From positions 1 through 51,152 of the forward strand of contig JAEUKX010000043.1 in the NCBI GenBank assembly GCA_016794025.1: a stretch of 51,152 nt of DNA, read 5' to 3'. A program made the position numbers and the translations under genes. Every line of letters starts with the position of its first letter. Position 1 is the first letter of the stretch. Origin of the DNA: Rhodospirillales bacterium. GTDB taxonomy: Bacteria > Pseudomonadota > Alphaproteobacteria > CACIAM-22H2. This document shows, one piece after another, positions 17,247-25,758 of this stretch. Under the pieces are notes generated by a model that saw only the letters and a list, made by a program, of their open reading frames with translations, searched no databases and was not told the DNA's origin.

Positions 17247-18262
17247 ACGGGCCCGATTACGCCTACGGCGATCTTCCCGCGCCCGGCACGTGGCGCGAGA
17301 TCCAGCCCGGCCTGCGGTGGCTCTCGATGCCGCTGCCGTTCCCGCCCGACCATATCAATGTCTGGCTTGTCGACGACGGCGAGGCGGGCACGGCCATCGT
17401 CGATACGGGCCTCGCGCGCGACGACACGAAGGCGCACTGGCTGGCGGCGCTGGGCGAGGAAACCGTCAGCCGCGTGGTGTGCACGCATTTCCACCCCGAC
17501 CACATGGGCCTGGCGCACTGGCTGTGCGAACGCTTCGGCGTGGAGCTGTGGACGACGCTGGGCGAATATTACACCGCGCGCGCCATCCACGCGCAGGGCT
17601 CGGCGGCGGACATCGCGCACAAGGTCGCGTTCTACCGCGCCAACGGCATCGGCGAGGACGGCATCGGCGCCTTCGCCACCCCTGAGAATCTCTACCGCCG
17701 CGGCGTGCCCGACCTGCCGGCGCACTACCGCCGCATCCATGCCGACACGCCGCTTTCGCTCGGCGACGACGACTGGCGCATCCTCGTGGGCCGCGGCCAC
17801 TGCCCCGAACATGCCTGCCTGCACTCGCCCACGCGCCGGGTCGTCATCGGCGGCGACATCCTGCTGCCGCGCATCACGCCCAATATCGGTGTATGGCCGG
17901 CCGAGCCGATGGCCAATCCGCTGGCCGACTATCTCGCCTGCCTCGACGGCTTCGCGCACCTGCCCGCCGACACGCTGATCCTGCCCGCGCACGGCTTCCC
18001 CTATCGCGGCGTGCACGCGCGCATCGCGGCCATCCGCGCGCATCACGAGGAACGTCTGGAAATTCTCGTCAAGGCGGCGGGCGAACGCGCGGCGGGCCTC
18101 AGTGCGGCCGACTGCTTCAAGCTCCTCTTCCGGCGCGAGATCGGTCCGCACAATGTGGGCCTTGCGACCGGCGAGGCGCTGGCCCACCTGCACCTGCTCG
18201 AAAGCCGCGGCCAGCTCGTCCGCCGCAATGTCGACGGCGTGTGGCGGTTCGGCCGGGCCTAG
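17243..18262 (+). CDS. MBL-fold metallo-hydrolase
   Basis: A 339-residue metallo-beta-lactamase-fold hydrolase. Metal ligands are visible in THFHPDHMG (HxHxDH), GHCPEHACL and GGDILLP, with a final histidine in LPAHGFPYRG. A winged-helix-like C-terminal segment (about 270-335) is typical of glyoxalase II-like and LACTB2-like members. The substrate is not predictable. The start overlaps the purD stop (ATGA); the end shares CTAG (18259-18262) with the opposing tadA stop. Confidence 0.9.
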   Translation: MNGPDYAYGDLPAPGTWREIQPGLRWLSMPLPFPPDHINVWLVDDGEAGTAIVDTGLARDDTKAHWLAALGEETVSRVVCTHFHPDHMGLAHWLCERFGVELWTTLGEYYTARAIHAQGSAADIAHKVAFYRANGIGEDGIGAFATPENLYRRGVPDLPAHYRRIHADTPLSLGDDDWRILVGRGHCPEHACLHSPTRRVVIGGDILLPRITPNIGVWPAEPMANPLADYLACLDGFAHLPADTLILPAHGFPYRGVHARIAAIRAHHEERLEILVKAAGERAAGLSAADCFKLLFRREIGPHNVGLATGEALAHLHLLESRGQLVRRNVDGVWRFGRA

Positions 18263-18708
18263 CGCCGTTCCCTGAAGAAATCGCGCAGCAGTTTCGCGGC
18301 CTCTTCCTCGGCGATGCCGCCGTAAAGCTCGGGGCGGTGGTTGCAGCCGGGTTGCGCGAAGATGCGCGGGCCGTTCTCCACGCCGCCGGCCTTGGGGTCG
18401 CTTGCCGCCCAGTAGAGCCGCCGGAGCCTTGCGAAAGCGATGGCCTGCGCGCACATCGGGCAGGGTTCGAGCGTGACGTAGAGATCGAGCCCTTCGAGCC
18501 GTTTCTCGCCGCGCTTCCTCGCCGCCTCGCGGATCGCCAGCATCTCGGCGTGTGCGGTCGGGTCGCGGTCGCGCTCGACGCGGTTGTGTGCCGCGGCCAC
18601 GACCGCGCCCGTCGCCCCGTCGACCAGCACGGCACCCACCGGCACCTCGCCGGCGGCGGCCGCCGCGCGGGCCTCGGCCAGCGCCAGATCCATGTAGTTC
18701 GCGGTCAT
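18259..18708 (-). CDS. tadA: tRNA-specific adenosine deaminase
   Basis: A 149-residue zinc deaminase that converts A34 of tRNA-Arg(ACG) to inosine. Zinc ligand H53 and catalytic E55 lie in TAHAEML, and C83 and C86 in EPCPMCAQA. Length is normal. It is transcribed towards the MBL gene and is divergent from the amidotransferase gene, with 47 bases between the start codons. Confidence 0.95.
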   Translation of the reverse strand: MTANYMDLALAEARAAAAAGEVPVGAVLVDGATGAVVAAAHNRVERDRDPTAHAEMLAIREAARKRGEKRLEGLDLYVTLEPCPMCAQAIAFARLRRLYWAASDPKAGGVENGPRIFAQPGCNHRPELYGGIAEEEAAKLLRDFFRERR

Positions 18709-18755
18709 GGCCCAAGCGTTTACGCCGGAATCGCCGCCGTGATAAGAGGAAGCCC

Positions 18756-19469
18756 ATGTCCCGTCCCCGCATCGGCATCACGCTCGACTCCGAACCCGCC
18801 GGCGGCTGGTCCAAGATGCCGTGGTACGCGCTGCGCCAGAACTACTGCGGCGCCGTTGCCGCGGCGGGCGGCCTGCCGCTGCCGCTGCCCCACGAGCCGG
18901 ATCTCGCTGCCGCCTATCTCGACGGGCTCGACGGGCTGCTCGTCACGGGCGGGGCCTTCGACGTGGACCCGGCGCTGTTCGGCGACGCCACCAAGCATTC
19001 GACCGTCAAGACCAAGGACCGGCGCACCGCGTTCGAGTTCGCGATGGTCAAGGGCGCCATCGAGCGCGACATGCCGCTGCTGGGCATCTGCGGGGGCGAG
19101 CAGCTCCTGAACGTGGTGCTGGGCGGCACGCTGCACCAGCACGTGCCCGACATGTTCCCCGACGGGCTCGCGCACGAGCAGCCCAACCCGCGAACCGAGC
19201 CGGGCCACGATGTCGAGATCGTGCCGGGCACGCTTCTCCACCGCACGGTCGGCGCCACGCGCATGTCGGTCAATTCCGCGCACCACCAGGCGGTCAAGGA
19301 CGTGGGCCCCGGCGTGGTCGTGAACGCGAAGGCGCCCGACGGCGTCATCGAGGGGATCGAGCACAAGGCCAGGCGCTTCTGCCTCGGCGTCGAGTGGCAC
19401 CCCGAATATTCGATCGACCCCGGCGACGACCGGATCTTCGCGGCGTTCGTGAAGGCTGCGGCCAGGTGA
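18756..19469 (+). CDS. Gamma-glutamyl-gamma-aminobutyrate hydrolase family (class I GATase-like)
   Basis: A 237-residue peptidase C26 protein with catalytic triad C112 (GICGGEQLLNV), H215 and E217 (GVEWHPEY). The PuuD branch of this family hydrolyses gamma-glutamyl-GABA in putrescine breakdown, but no other puu genes are present here, so the substrate is open. A ribosome-binding site (agagga, 18745-18750) precedes the ATG. It overlaps the rluB start by four bases (GTGA). Confidence 0.88.
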   Translation: MSRPRIGITLDSEPAGGWSKMPWYALRQNYCGAVAAAGGLPLPLPHEPDLAAAYLDGLDGLLVTGGAFDVDPALFGDATKHSTVKTKDRRTAFEFAMVKGAIERDMPLLGICGGEQLLNVVLGGTLHQHVPDMFPDGLAHEQPNPRTEPGHDVEIVPGTLLHRTVGATRMSVNSAHHQAVKDVGPGVVVNAKAPDGVIEGIEHKARRFCLGVEWHPEYSIDPGDDRIFAAFVKAAAR

Positions 19470-20233
19470 GCGGCGAACATTCCGGCGAGCGCATCGCCAA
19501 GGTGATCGCGCGGGCGGGGCTGTGTTCGCGCCGCGAGGCCGAGGCGCTGATCGAGCAGGGCCGCGTGACGGTCAACGGCAAGACCCTGCCGCGCGCGGCC
19601 TACAACGTGCAGCCCGGCGACGAGATCGCGGTCGACGGCACGAAGCTGCCGGCGAGCGAGCGGCCGCGCCTGTTCCGCTTCCACAAGCCGCGCGAGGTGC
19701 TGGTCGCCACGAAGGACCCGCAGGGCCGCCGCACGATCTATGACGGCATGCCGTCGAGCCTGCCGCGGCTGATGCCGGTCGGGCGGCTCGACTACCTTTC
19801 CGAAGGGCTGCTGCTGCTCACCAACGACGGCGCCATCAAGCGGCACCTCGAGCTGCCGGCCACCGGGCTCGTGCGGCGCTATCGCGTACGCGTCTACGGC
19901 ACGCCCGATCCCGAGCGGCTCGCGCGCCTCAAGAACGGCATCTCCATCGACGGCGTGCAGTACGGCGCCATCGAGGCGCGCCTGGAAGGCGCACCGGAAG
20001 GCCGCAACGCCTGGCTCGAATTCGCGCTGACCGAAGGCAAGAACCGCGAGGTGCGGCGCATCTGCGAGAAGCTGGGCCTGCAGGTGAACCGCCTGATCCG
20101 CACGGACTATGGTGCCTTCGCGCTGGAGCGCCTGCCGCGCGGCGGCATCGAGGAGGTGGGGCCGGGCGAACTGCGCAAGACGCTGGGCGCACTTGCGGGC
20201 CCGGCACACAAGAAGGGCAGGCCCGCCGCATGA
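19466..20233 (+). CDS. rluB: rRNA pseudouridine synthase (RluB/RsuA family)
   Basis: A 255-residue protein with an N-terminal S4 RNA-binding domain (about 6-60, IAKVIARAGLCSRREAE) and a pseudouridine synthase domain. Catalytic aspartate lies in PVGRLDYLSEGLLLLTNDG; the C-terminal NREVRRICEKLGLQVNRLIR motif is typical. RluB modifies 23S rRNA position 2605 (E. coli numbering); the closely related RsuA and RluE cannot be fully excluded. GTG start overlapping the upstream stop, and an ATGA overlap with the MaoC gene downstream. Confidence 0.9.
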   Translation: MSGEHSGERIAKVIARAGLCSRREAEALIEQGRVTVNGKTLPRAAYNVQPGDEIAVDGTKLPASERPRLFRFHKPREVLVATKDPQGRRTIYDGMPSSLPRLMPVGRLDYLSEGLLLLTNDGAIKRHLELPATGLVRRYRVRVYGTPDPERLARLKNGISIDGVQYGAIEARLEGAPEGRNAWLEFALTEGKNREVRRICEKLGLQVNRLIRTDYGAFALERLPRGGIEEVGPGELRKTLGALAGPAHKKGRPAA

Positions 20234-20676
20234 GCGCCAAACGCTATCTCGAAGATTTCGCGGTGGGCGAGATCATCAGGGGCGGCGCGCTGCGCGTGGA
20301 GCCGGACGCGATCAAGGATTTCGCGGCGAAGTTCGATCCGCAGGTCTTTCATCTCGACGAACAGGCGGCCAAGGACACGTTCTTCGGCGGGCTCGCGGCC
20401 AGCGGCTGGCATACCGCCGCGATGACCATGCGCCTCATCGTCGAGACGCTACCCATCGCGGGCGGCGTCATCGGGGCGGGCGGCACCATCGCGTGGCCCA
20501 AGCCCCTGCGGCCCGGCGCGGTCCTCGGCATCGAATGCGAGATCCTGGAGATCCGCCCGTCGCGCTCGAAGCCCGACCGCGGGATGCTCAAGATCAGGTT
20601 CACGACGCGCGAAGACACGGGCGAGATCGCGCAGACGCTCGTCGCCGACCTCGTCGTGCCGCGCCGGCCGGCCTGA
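20230..20676 (+). CDS. MaoC family dehydratase
   Basis: A 148-residue hot-dog-fold protein. The DPQVFHLDEQAAKDTFFGGLAASGWHTAA region contains the MaoC/R-hydratase active-site pattern. Such enzymes hydrate or dehydrate acyl-CoA or related thioesters. It is embedded between two RNA-modification genes (4-base overlap with rluB, one base before rsmD), so context does not help with the substrate. Confidence 0.88.
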   Translation: MSAKRYLEDFAVGEIIRGGALRVEPDAIKDFAAKFDPQVFHLDEQAAKDTFFGGLAASGWHTAAMTMRLIVETLPIAGGVIGAGGTIAWPKPLRPGAVLGIECEILEIRPSRSKPDRGMLKIRFTTREDTGEIAQTLVADLVVPRRPA

Positions 20677-20677
20677 C

Positions 20678-21280
20678 ATGCGCGGCGAGGCGCCCGGTGC
20701 CATCCGCATCGTCGCGGGACAGTGGCGCGGCAGGAAGCTTGCCGTGCCCGAGGGCGACGCGATCCGCCCGACCGGCGAGCGCCAGCGCAAGGCGCTGTTC
20801 GACATATTGGGTCACGGAAAATTCGCGCCCGGCGGCGTTTCGTGCCTGCAAGGGGCGCGTGTGCTCGACGTGTTCGCGGGCACCGGGGCGCTGGGGCTCG
20901 AAGCGCTGTCGCGCGGGGCCGCCACCTGCGCGTTCGTCGAGCGCGCGGCCGGGGCGCGCCGCGCGCTCGAAGCCAACATCAAGGCGACCGGGGCGGGGCC
21001 ACGCGCGCGTCTTGTCGTGGCCGACGCCGAGAAGCTGCCGATGGCGCCGCCCGAACCCTTTGCGCCGGCCACGCTCGCCTTCCTCGACCCGCCTTACCGC
21101 ACCGACGTGGCGCCCGGCGTGCTCGCCTCGCTTTCCGGACGCGGCTGGCTTGCGAAGGGGGCCGTGTGCGTGGTGGAACTGGCCGAGGACGAGCCGTTCG
21201 TGCCGCCCGCCGGGTTCGAGCCTGTCGACGAGCGGACCTACAGCAAGACGAAGTTCGTGTTCCTTTCCCACGGAGCCTAG
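20678..21280 (+). CDS. rsmD: 16S rRNA (guanine966-N2)-methyltransferase
   Basis: A 200-residue SAM-dependent methyltransferase. The N-terminal GQWRGRKLAVPEGDAIRPTG region, the SAM loop VLDVFAGTGALGLEALSRGA and the catalytic FLDPPYRTD are typical of RsmD, which methylates G966 of 16S rRNA. It follows MaoC after one base and precedes the alcohol dehydrogenase by three bases, forming a run of five co-oriented, closely spaced genes from 18756. Confidence 0.93.
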   Translation: MRGEAPGAIRIVAGQWRGRKLAVPEGDAIRPTGERQRKALFDILGHGKFAPGGVSCLQGARVLDVFAGTGALGLEALSRGAATCAFVERAAGARRALEANIKATGAGPRARLVVADAEKLPMAPPEPFAPATLAFLDPPYRTDVAPGVLASLSGRGWLAKGAVCVVELAEDEPFVPPAGFEPVDERTYSKTKFVFLSHGA

Positions 21281-21283
21281 GCC

Positions 21284-22411
21284 ATGGCGCTGATCCAGTA
21301 CCTGACCCGCATCCAGTTCGGTTACGGCGCGCTCGACACGCTGGCGGACGAGCTTGCCGCCCTCGGCATCAGGCGCCCGCTGATCGTCACCGACAAGGGC
21401 GTGGCCGCCGCGGGCCTGCTCGCGCATGTGCAGCTGAAGATGGGTGTGGAAGCCGCCGACGTGTTCGACGAGACACCCGCCAACCCGACCGAGAAGGCGG
21501 CGCTGGCCGCCATCCACATTTACCGCCATTCGAAGGCGGACGGCTGCATCGGGCTTGGCGGCGGCTCGTCGATGGACCTTGCCAAGATCGTGGCGCTGGG
21601 CGCCACACATGAAGGTCCGCTCGTGCGCTACGCCGCCATCGAGGGGGGTGCGCCGAAGATCGGCGCGCACATCGCCCCCGTCGTCGCCATCCCGACGACC
21701 GCCGGCACGGGTTCGGAAGTGGGGCGCGGCGCGGTGCTGGTGTTCGAGGACGGGCGCAAGCTGGGCGTGCTGTCGCCGCACCTGATCCCGCGCGTGGCCG
21801 TGTGCGATCCGGAACTGACGCTGGGCCTGCCGCCGCTGCTGACGGCGGCCACGGGCATGGACGCGCTTGCCCACTGCATCGAGACGTTCATCGCGCCCGC
21901 CCAGAACCCGCCGGCCGACGCCATCGCGCTCGACGGGGCGGTGCGCGTCGCTTCGCACATCGAACGCGCCACGAAGGACGGCCGCGACCGCGACGCGCGC
22001 TGGCACATGATGTCGGGCGCCATGCAGGGTGCCATGGCCTTCCAGAAGGGGCTTGGCGCGGTCCACGCGCTCTCGCACCCGCTGGGCGGGCTCAAGGACG
22101 TGAACCCGCATCACGGCACGCTCAACGCCGTCGTCATGCCCGCCGTGCTGCGCTTCAACGAATCCTGCTGCGGCGAGAAATACGCGCGCCTGCGCCACGC
22201 CCTGGGGCTGGCCGAACACGCGAAGCTCGACCGCTACGTGGCCGAGCTCAACGCGCGTCTCGGCCTGCCGTCCGGCCTCAAGGCGATGGGGATCGGACGC
22301 GAGCGTTTCGAGGCCATCGTGCCGCAGGCGCTGGCCGACCACACGGCCGCGACCAACCCGCGCAGGCTCGACGCGGGCGCGGTCCTGCACCTGCTGGAAG
22401 AGTCGCTCTAG
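21284..22411 (+). CDS. Iron-containing alcohol dehydrogenase
   Basis: A 375-residue group III alcohol dehydrogenase. The NAD-binding GLGGGSSMDLAK motif, PTTAGTGSE, the metal-binding TGMDALAHCIETF and the GAVHALSHPLGG/HHGTLNA histidines are all present. The substrate could be an alcohol, 4-hydroxybutyrate or a similar compound; maleylacetate reductase relatives look similar. ATG 21284 gives the normal N-terminus (ALIQYLTRIQFGYGALD). It ends one base from the stop of the opposing acetyltransferase. Confidence 0.92.
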   Translation: MALIQYLTRIQFGYGALDTLADELAALGIRRPLIVTDKGVAAAGLLAHVQLKMGVEAADVFDETPANPTEKAALAAIHIYRHSKADGCIGLGGGSSMDLAKIVALGATHEGPLVRYAAIEGGAPKIGAHIAPVVAIPTTAGTGSEVGRGAVLVFEDGRKLGVLSPHLIPRVAVCDPELTLGLPPLLTAATGMDALAHCIETFIAPAQNPPADAIALDGAVRVASHIERATKDGRDRDARWHMMSGAMQGAMAFQKGLGAVHALSHPLGGLKDVNPHHGTLNAVVMPAVLRFNESCCGEKYARLRHALGLAEHAKLDRYVAELNARLGLPSGLKAMGIGRERFEAIVPQALADHTAATNPRRLDAGAVLHLLEESL

Positions 22412-22412
22412 C

Positions 22413-22943
22413 TCAGCCGACCTTCTTGTACATGATGGTCGTGGGGTCGTAGCGCTCGGTGAAATTGTCGCGGCACCATTCGGGGATCTTGCCCGCGACC
22501 AGATAGCCCATCGACAGGTAGAGCGGCTCGGCCGCATCGCCCGTGCGCGTATCGAGCGTCACGAGCCAGCGTTTGTGCATCCGCGCTTGCCTCTCCAGTT
22601 CTTCCATCAGGGCGCGCGCGATACCGCGGCGGCGGAAGTCGGGATGGACGAGGAGCTTTCGCGCCTCGGCGCGATGCGGCTGGTTGGGCGGCGTGTCGAT
22701 GTCGAGCTGCACGCTGCCGGCGAGGCGGCCCGCGACGTAGGCGCCCAGCACCGTGCGCGTGCCCGCGCGCTGCGCGCCCAGCACGTTCCTGCGCCAGAAC
22801 GCGGCGCCGTCCTCGCGCGAATAGGGCAGCACGTAGCCCACGCTGCCGCCGCCCTGCACGCAGGCATGCATCAGTTCGCCGAAGGCGTCGATGTCGCGCT
22901 CGATCTCGTCGGCCGTGACGGTGCGGATGTCGGCGGCGGTCAT
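22413..22943 (-). CDS. GNAT family N-acetyltransferase, partner of XRE-cupin regulator
   Basis: A 176-residue GNAT. The acetyl-CoA loop is KLLVHPDFRRRGIARALM (RRxGIA). The C-terminal LYLSMGYLVAGKIPEW strand-turn is also typical. It begins 8 bases after the XRE-cupin regulator on the same strand and almost certainly shares its promoter, so it is likely the regulator's target. XRE-cupin/GNAT pairs recur in bacteria, and the substrate is probably a small amine or antibiotic-like molecule, which is inference. Confidence 0.9.
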   Translation of the reverse strand: MTAADIRTVTADEIERDIDAFGELMHACVQGGGSVGYVLPYSREDGAAFWRRNVLGAQRAGTRTVLGAYVAGRLAGSVQLDIDTPPNQPHRAEARKLLVHPDFRRRGIARALMEELERQARMHKRWLVTLDTRTGDAAEPLYLSMGYLVAGKIPEWCRDNFTERYDPTTIMYKKVG

Positions 22944-22951
22944 GGGGCTCC

Positions 22952-23524
22952 TCAGGCGATGAAAATGAGATAGCGCGCGGCGCGCCGGCCCGTGCGAAAC
23001 GCGCTGGCGCCCGCCAACCGGTAGCGGATGCAGTCGCCTTCCTTCAGCGAATGCGTGGTGCCGGACAGCGTCAGGTCCAGTTCGCCTTCGAGCATCACCA
23101 GATGGTGTTCGAGCCCTTCGCGCGGCGAGGCGTCGTAGGCGATGGACGTGCCGGGCTTCAGCGTGCCCTCCAGCACCTCGCCGTCGAGGCCCGCGGACGG
23201 GGGCGAGACCGTGCGGCGGCGGAAGCCCGTGTCGGGATCGACGAACACGGGCTGGTCGGCGCGGCGCACGACCGGCGCGTAGTCGTCCTCGACCCGGTGC
23301 AGCAGGCGCGAGATCGTCATGCCGTAAGCGGCCGCAAGTCGGCCGAGCAGGCTGGCCGTCGGGCTCGTCTCGGCATTCTCCAGCCGCGACAGGCTCGCCC
23401 GGCTTGCCCCGCTGCGCCTGGCCAGTTCGTCGAGCGACCAGCCGCGCTCGCTGCGCATGGCTTTGAGCCGTTCGGCAATGCGCCGGTCGATGGCGGAATC
23501 GTCGGGAGGGGCTATTGGTTCCAT
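22952..23524 (-). CDS. XRE-family regulator with C-terminal cupin
   Basis: A 190-residue transcription factor. Residues 14-70 are a Cro/C1-type helix-turn-helix (LDELARRSGASRASLSRLEN). Residues 110-190 form a cupin barrel that in this family (PuuR, SutR types) senses a small ligand. The ATG at 23524 lies inside a perfect 14+14 base palindrome, so the protein probably represses its own promoter. No ribosome-binding site is visible upstream, and the predicted transcript start is close to the ATG, suggesting a leaderless message. The GNAT gene follows after 8 bases. Confidence 0.93.
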   Translation of the reverse strand: MEPIAPPDDSAIDRRIAERLKAMRSERGWSLDELARRSGASRASLSRLENAETSPTASLLGRLAAAYGMTISRLLHRVEDDYAPVVRRADQPVFVDPDTGFRRRTVSPPSAGLDGEVLEGTLKPGTSIAYDASPREGLEHHLVMLEGELDLTLSGTTHSLKEGDCIRYRLAGASAFRTGRRAARYLIFIA

Positions 23525-23549
23525 ATTCGGGAAATTTTCCCGAATATGG
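23521..23549. promoter_or_regulatory. 29-bp operator palindrome over the XRE gene start
   Basis: Left arm CCATATTCGGGAAA (23521-23534) and right arm TTTCCCGAATATGG (23536-23549) are exact reverse complements around one central T. It covers the ATG at 23524-23522 and the predicted -10 element. It is the obvious binding site for the adjacent XRE-cupin dimer. Confidence 0.85.
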
Positions 23550-23561
23550 GATATACGTCAA
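23533..23561 (-). promoter_or_regulatory. Promoter of the XRE-GNAT operon
   Basis: Reading the minus strand, TTGACG (23561-23556) and AAAATT (23538-23533) are 17 bases apart. The -10 element ends 8 bases before the ATG, so the transcript would have almost no leader. The -35 is strong; the -10 match is modest. Confidence 0.6.
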
Positions 23562-23567
23562 GGCCTT

Positions 23568-24941
23568 TTAGTAGGCGTATGCCTGATAGATCGGCGCCAC
23601 GCTCCCGCCCCATTCGCGCTCGTAGCGCGCCAGCATTTCCTCGGCCGGCGTGATGCCGGTGTCGACGATCTGCTGAAGCGGCGCGAGGAAGTGCGTCTCG
23701 TCGGCATCGCCCATGCGGTTCATGCGCCGGCGCGCGGCGAGGCCCTTGCGGGCGAGGGCCAGCATCTCCCGCGCCACGTCGCGCACCGTGCCCTTGCGGA
23801 AGGGCGCTTTCATCGCCAGACGCGGCACGTCGCGGCGCAGGGCCTGCATTTCCTCGATCGTCCAGTCGCCGACGAGTGCGGCCGCCTGATCCAGCGCCGA
23901 CTGGTCGTAGAGCAGGCCCACGAACAGGGCGGGCAGCGCGCACAGGCGGTTCCACGGCCCGCCGTCGGCGCCGCGCATCTCGAGATATTTCTTGAGCCGC
24001 ACTTCCGGGAAGGCGGTCGTCACATGGTCGGCCCAGTCGCCCGTCGTGGCGGGGCCCGCCGCCGCGAGGTCCTTGTATTCGCCCGCCATGAACTTGCGGA
24101 ACGAGCGGCCGGCCACGTCGATGTACTTGCCGTCGCGGTAGACGAAGTACATCGGCACGTCGAGCAGCCAGTCGGCGTAGCGCTCGTAGCCCATGCCCTT
24201 CTCGAAAACGAACGGGAGGAGGCCGCAGCGGTCGGGATCGGTGTCGGTCCAGGTCTGCGAGCGGTACGAAAGGAAGCCCGAGGGCTTGCCCTCGACGAAG
24301 GGCGAATTGGCGAACATGGCGGTCGCCACGGGCTGGAGGGCCAGCGACACGCGGTACTTCTTCACCATGTCGGCTTCGTCGGCGAAATCGAGATTGACCT
24401 GCACGGTGCAGGTGCGCCCCATCATGTCGAGCCCGAGATTGCCGCGCTTGGGCATGTATTCGCGCATGATTTTCGTGCGGCCCTTGGGCATCCAGTGCAG
24501 TTCCTCGCGCGTCCATTCGGGCGCGAAGCCGAGGCCCACGAGCCCCACGCCGATCTCGGCGGCGACTTCCTTGCACTCGACGAGATGGCGGTTGGTCTCG
24601 TCGCACGTCTGGTGGATGTTCTCGACCGGCGCGCCCGACAGCTCGAACTGGCCGCACGGCTCCAGCGTGACCGAACACTTGCCCTTGAGAAGCGCGATGG
24701 GCTTGCCGTTCTCCTCGACCGGCTGCCAGCCGAAGCGCATCAGCCCCTCGATCATCGCGCGCACGCTGGCCTTGGCGCCCTCGTAGGGCAGCGTCTTGTG
24801 GCCGTCGAGCGTGAAGAGGAACTTCTCGTGCTCCGTGCCGATGCGCCACTGCTCGCGCGGCTTTTCGCCCGACGCGATCCAGTCGACGAGCTGGCGCTTG
24901 GATTCGATGATCTCGCCGCGGGAGGTCGGGGGAGCGGACAT
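23568..24941 (-). CDS. gshA: Glutamate-cysteine ligase (plant/alphaproteobacterial type)
   Basis: A 457-residue enzyme catalysing the ATP-dependent joining of glutamate and cysteine, the first step of glutathione synthesis. Recognisable parts are QWRIGTEHEKF, LEPCGQFELSG, NIHQTCDETNRHL, GRTCTVQVNLDF and the EMRGADGGPW region, all typical of the class shared by plants and alphaproteobacteria. A ribosome-binding site (ggagg on the minus strand) lies about 9 bases before ATG 24941. It follows rsmE after 14 bases; the pair is common in alphaproteobacteria. Confidence 0.95.
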   Translation of the reverse strand: MSAPPTSRGEIIESKRQLVDWIASGEKPREQWRIGTEHEKFLFTLDGHKTLPYEGAKASVRAMIEGLMRFGWQPVEENGKPIALLKGKCSVTLEPCGQFELSGAPVENIHQTCDETNRHLVECKEVAAEIGVGLVGLGFAPEWTREELHWMPKGRTKIMREYMPKRGNLGLDMMGRTCTVQVNLDFADEADMVKKYRVSLALQPVATAMFANSPFVEGKPSGFLSYRSQTWTDTDPDRCGLLPFVFEKGMGYERYADWLLDVPMYFVYRDGKYIDVAGRSFRKFMAGEYKDLAAAGPATTGDWADHVTTAFPEVRLKKYLEMRGADGGPWNRLCALPALFVGLLYDQSALDQAAALVGDWTIEEMQALRRDVPRLAMKAPFRKGTVRDVAREMLALARKGLAARRRMNRMGDADETHFLAPLQQIVDTGITPAEEMLARYEREWGGSVAPIYQAYAY

Positions 24942-24955
24942 TCGTTGGACCTCCG

Positions 24956-25741
24956 TCAGTTGTTCTCGAAGCGCGGCGGCCGCGCGGCATCGGGGCCGAG
25001 CGACTGGAAGACCGCAAGGGCCGCAAGGGCGGCCGTATCCGCGCGCAGCACGCGCGGACCCAGGCCGACGAAACGCACGAACGCACACTTGCGCAGGACA
25101 GCGAACTCCTCGGGCGCGAAACCGCCTTCGGGCCCGGTGAGGATGGCCCATGGCTTCGCAAGGTCTTCTTTGGCGAGGGAAGCGGCGAGGGCTTCGCCGC
25201 CGCCGCTTTCATCGCACACGAGGAGTTGGCGACCTGCGGGCCAGTTCGCAAGGGCCCGCTCGAAAGTTGCGGGCGGCAGGATTTCGGGCACGTCGAGCCG
25301 TTCGCTCTGCTCGGCCGCCTCGGTCGCGATGGCCCTGAGCCGCTCGAGGTTCACGCGCTCCACGTTCGTGCGCCGCGTCGTGACGGGCCACAGCGCGGCC
25401 GCACCCAGCTCGGTCGCCTTCTCGATCTGGTATTCCAGATGCGCGCGCTTGATGGGCGCGAAGACGAGCCACACGTCGCTTGCCGGCTTCGCGGCCGCGC
25501 GCAGGCGGCCCTTCGCCGCGAACTCGACGCGCGTTTTCGAATAGGCCGCGATCTCGGCTGCGATCTCGCCATCGCGCGCGTTGAACAGCGCCACGACCGC
25601 GCCCGCGGGCAGGCGCAGCACGTTCTTCAGGTAGTGCGCCTGCCCGCCTTCGAGCACGATCGTGCCCGCCGTCAGGTCCGCGTCGGCGTAAAGACGCGCG
25701 CGGGGACGGGGCAGGGTGCTGGACGGCGAAGGCTCGCTCAT
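24956..25741 (-). CDS. rsmE: 16S rRNA (uracil1498-N3)-methyltransferase
   Basis: A 261-residue SPOUT-class methyltransferase. It has the N-terminal PUA-like region (HYLKNVLRLPAG), the KRAHLEYQIEKATELGAAALWPV motif and the C-terminal knot ILTGPEGGFAPEE with GLGPRVLRADTAA. It methylates U1498 in the 16S rRNA decoding centre. It is divergent from ubiA, with 17 bases between start codons. Confidence 0.95.
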   Translation of the reverse strand: MSEPSPSSTLPRPRARLYADADLTAGTIVLEGGQAHYLKNVLRLPAGAVVALFNARDGEIAAEIAAYSKTRVEFAAKGRLRAAAKPASDVWLVFAPIKRAHLEYQIEKATELGAAALWPVTTRRTNVERVNLERLRAIATEAAEQSERLDVPEILPPATFERALANWPAGRQLLVCDESGGGEALAASLAKEDLAKPWAILTGPEGGFAPEEFAVLRKCAFVRFVGLGPRVLRADTAALAALAVFQSLGPDAARPPRFENN

Positions 25742-25758
25742 GGGATCGTGCCTAGCAC

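Noticed and set aside
18756..19469. Naming the amidotransferase gene puuD
   Set aside because: The triad fits the family, but no putrescine pathway genes are nearby, so a specific symbol is not justified.
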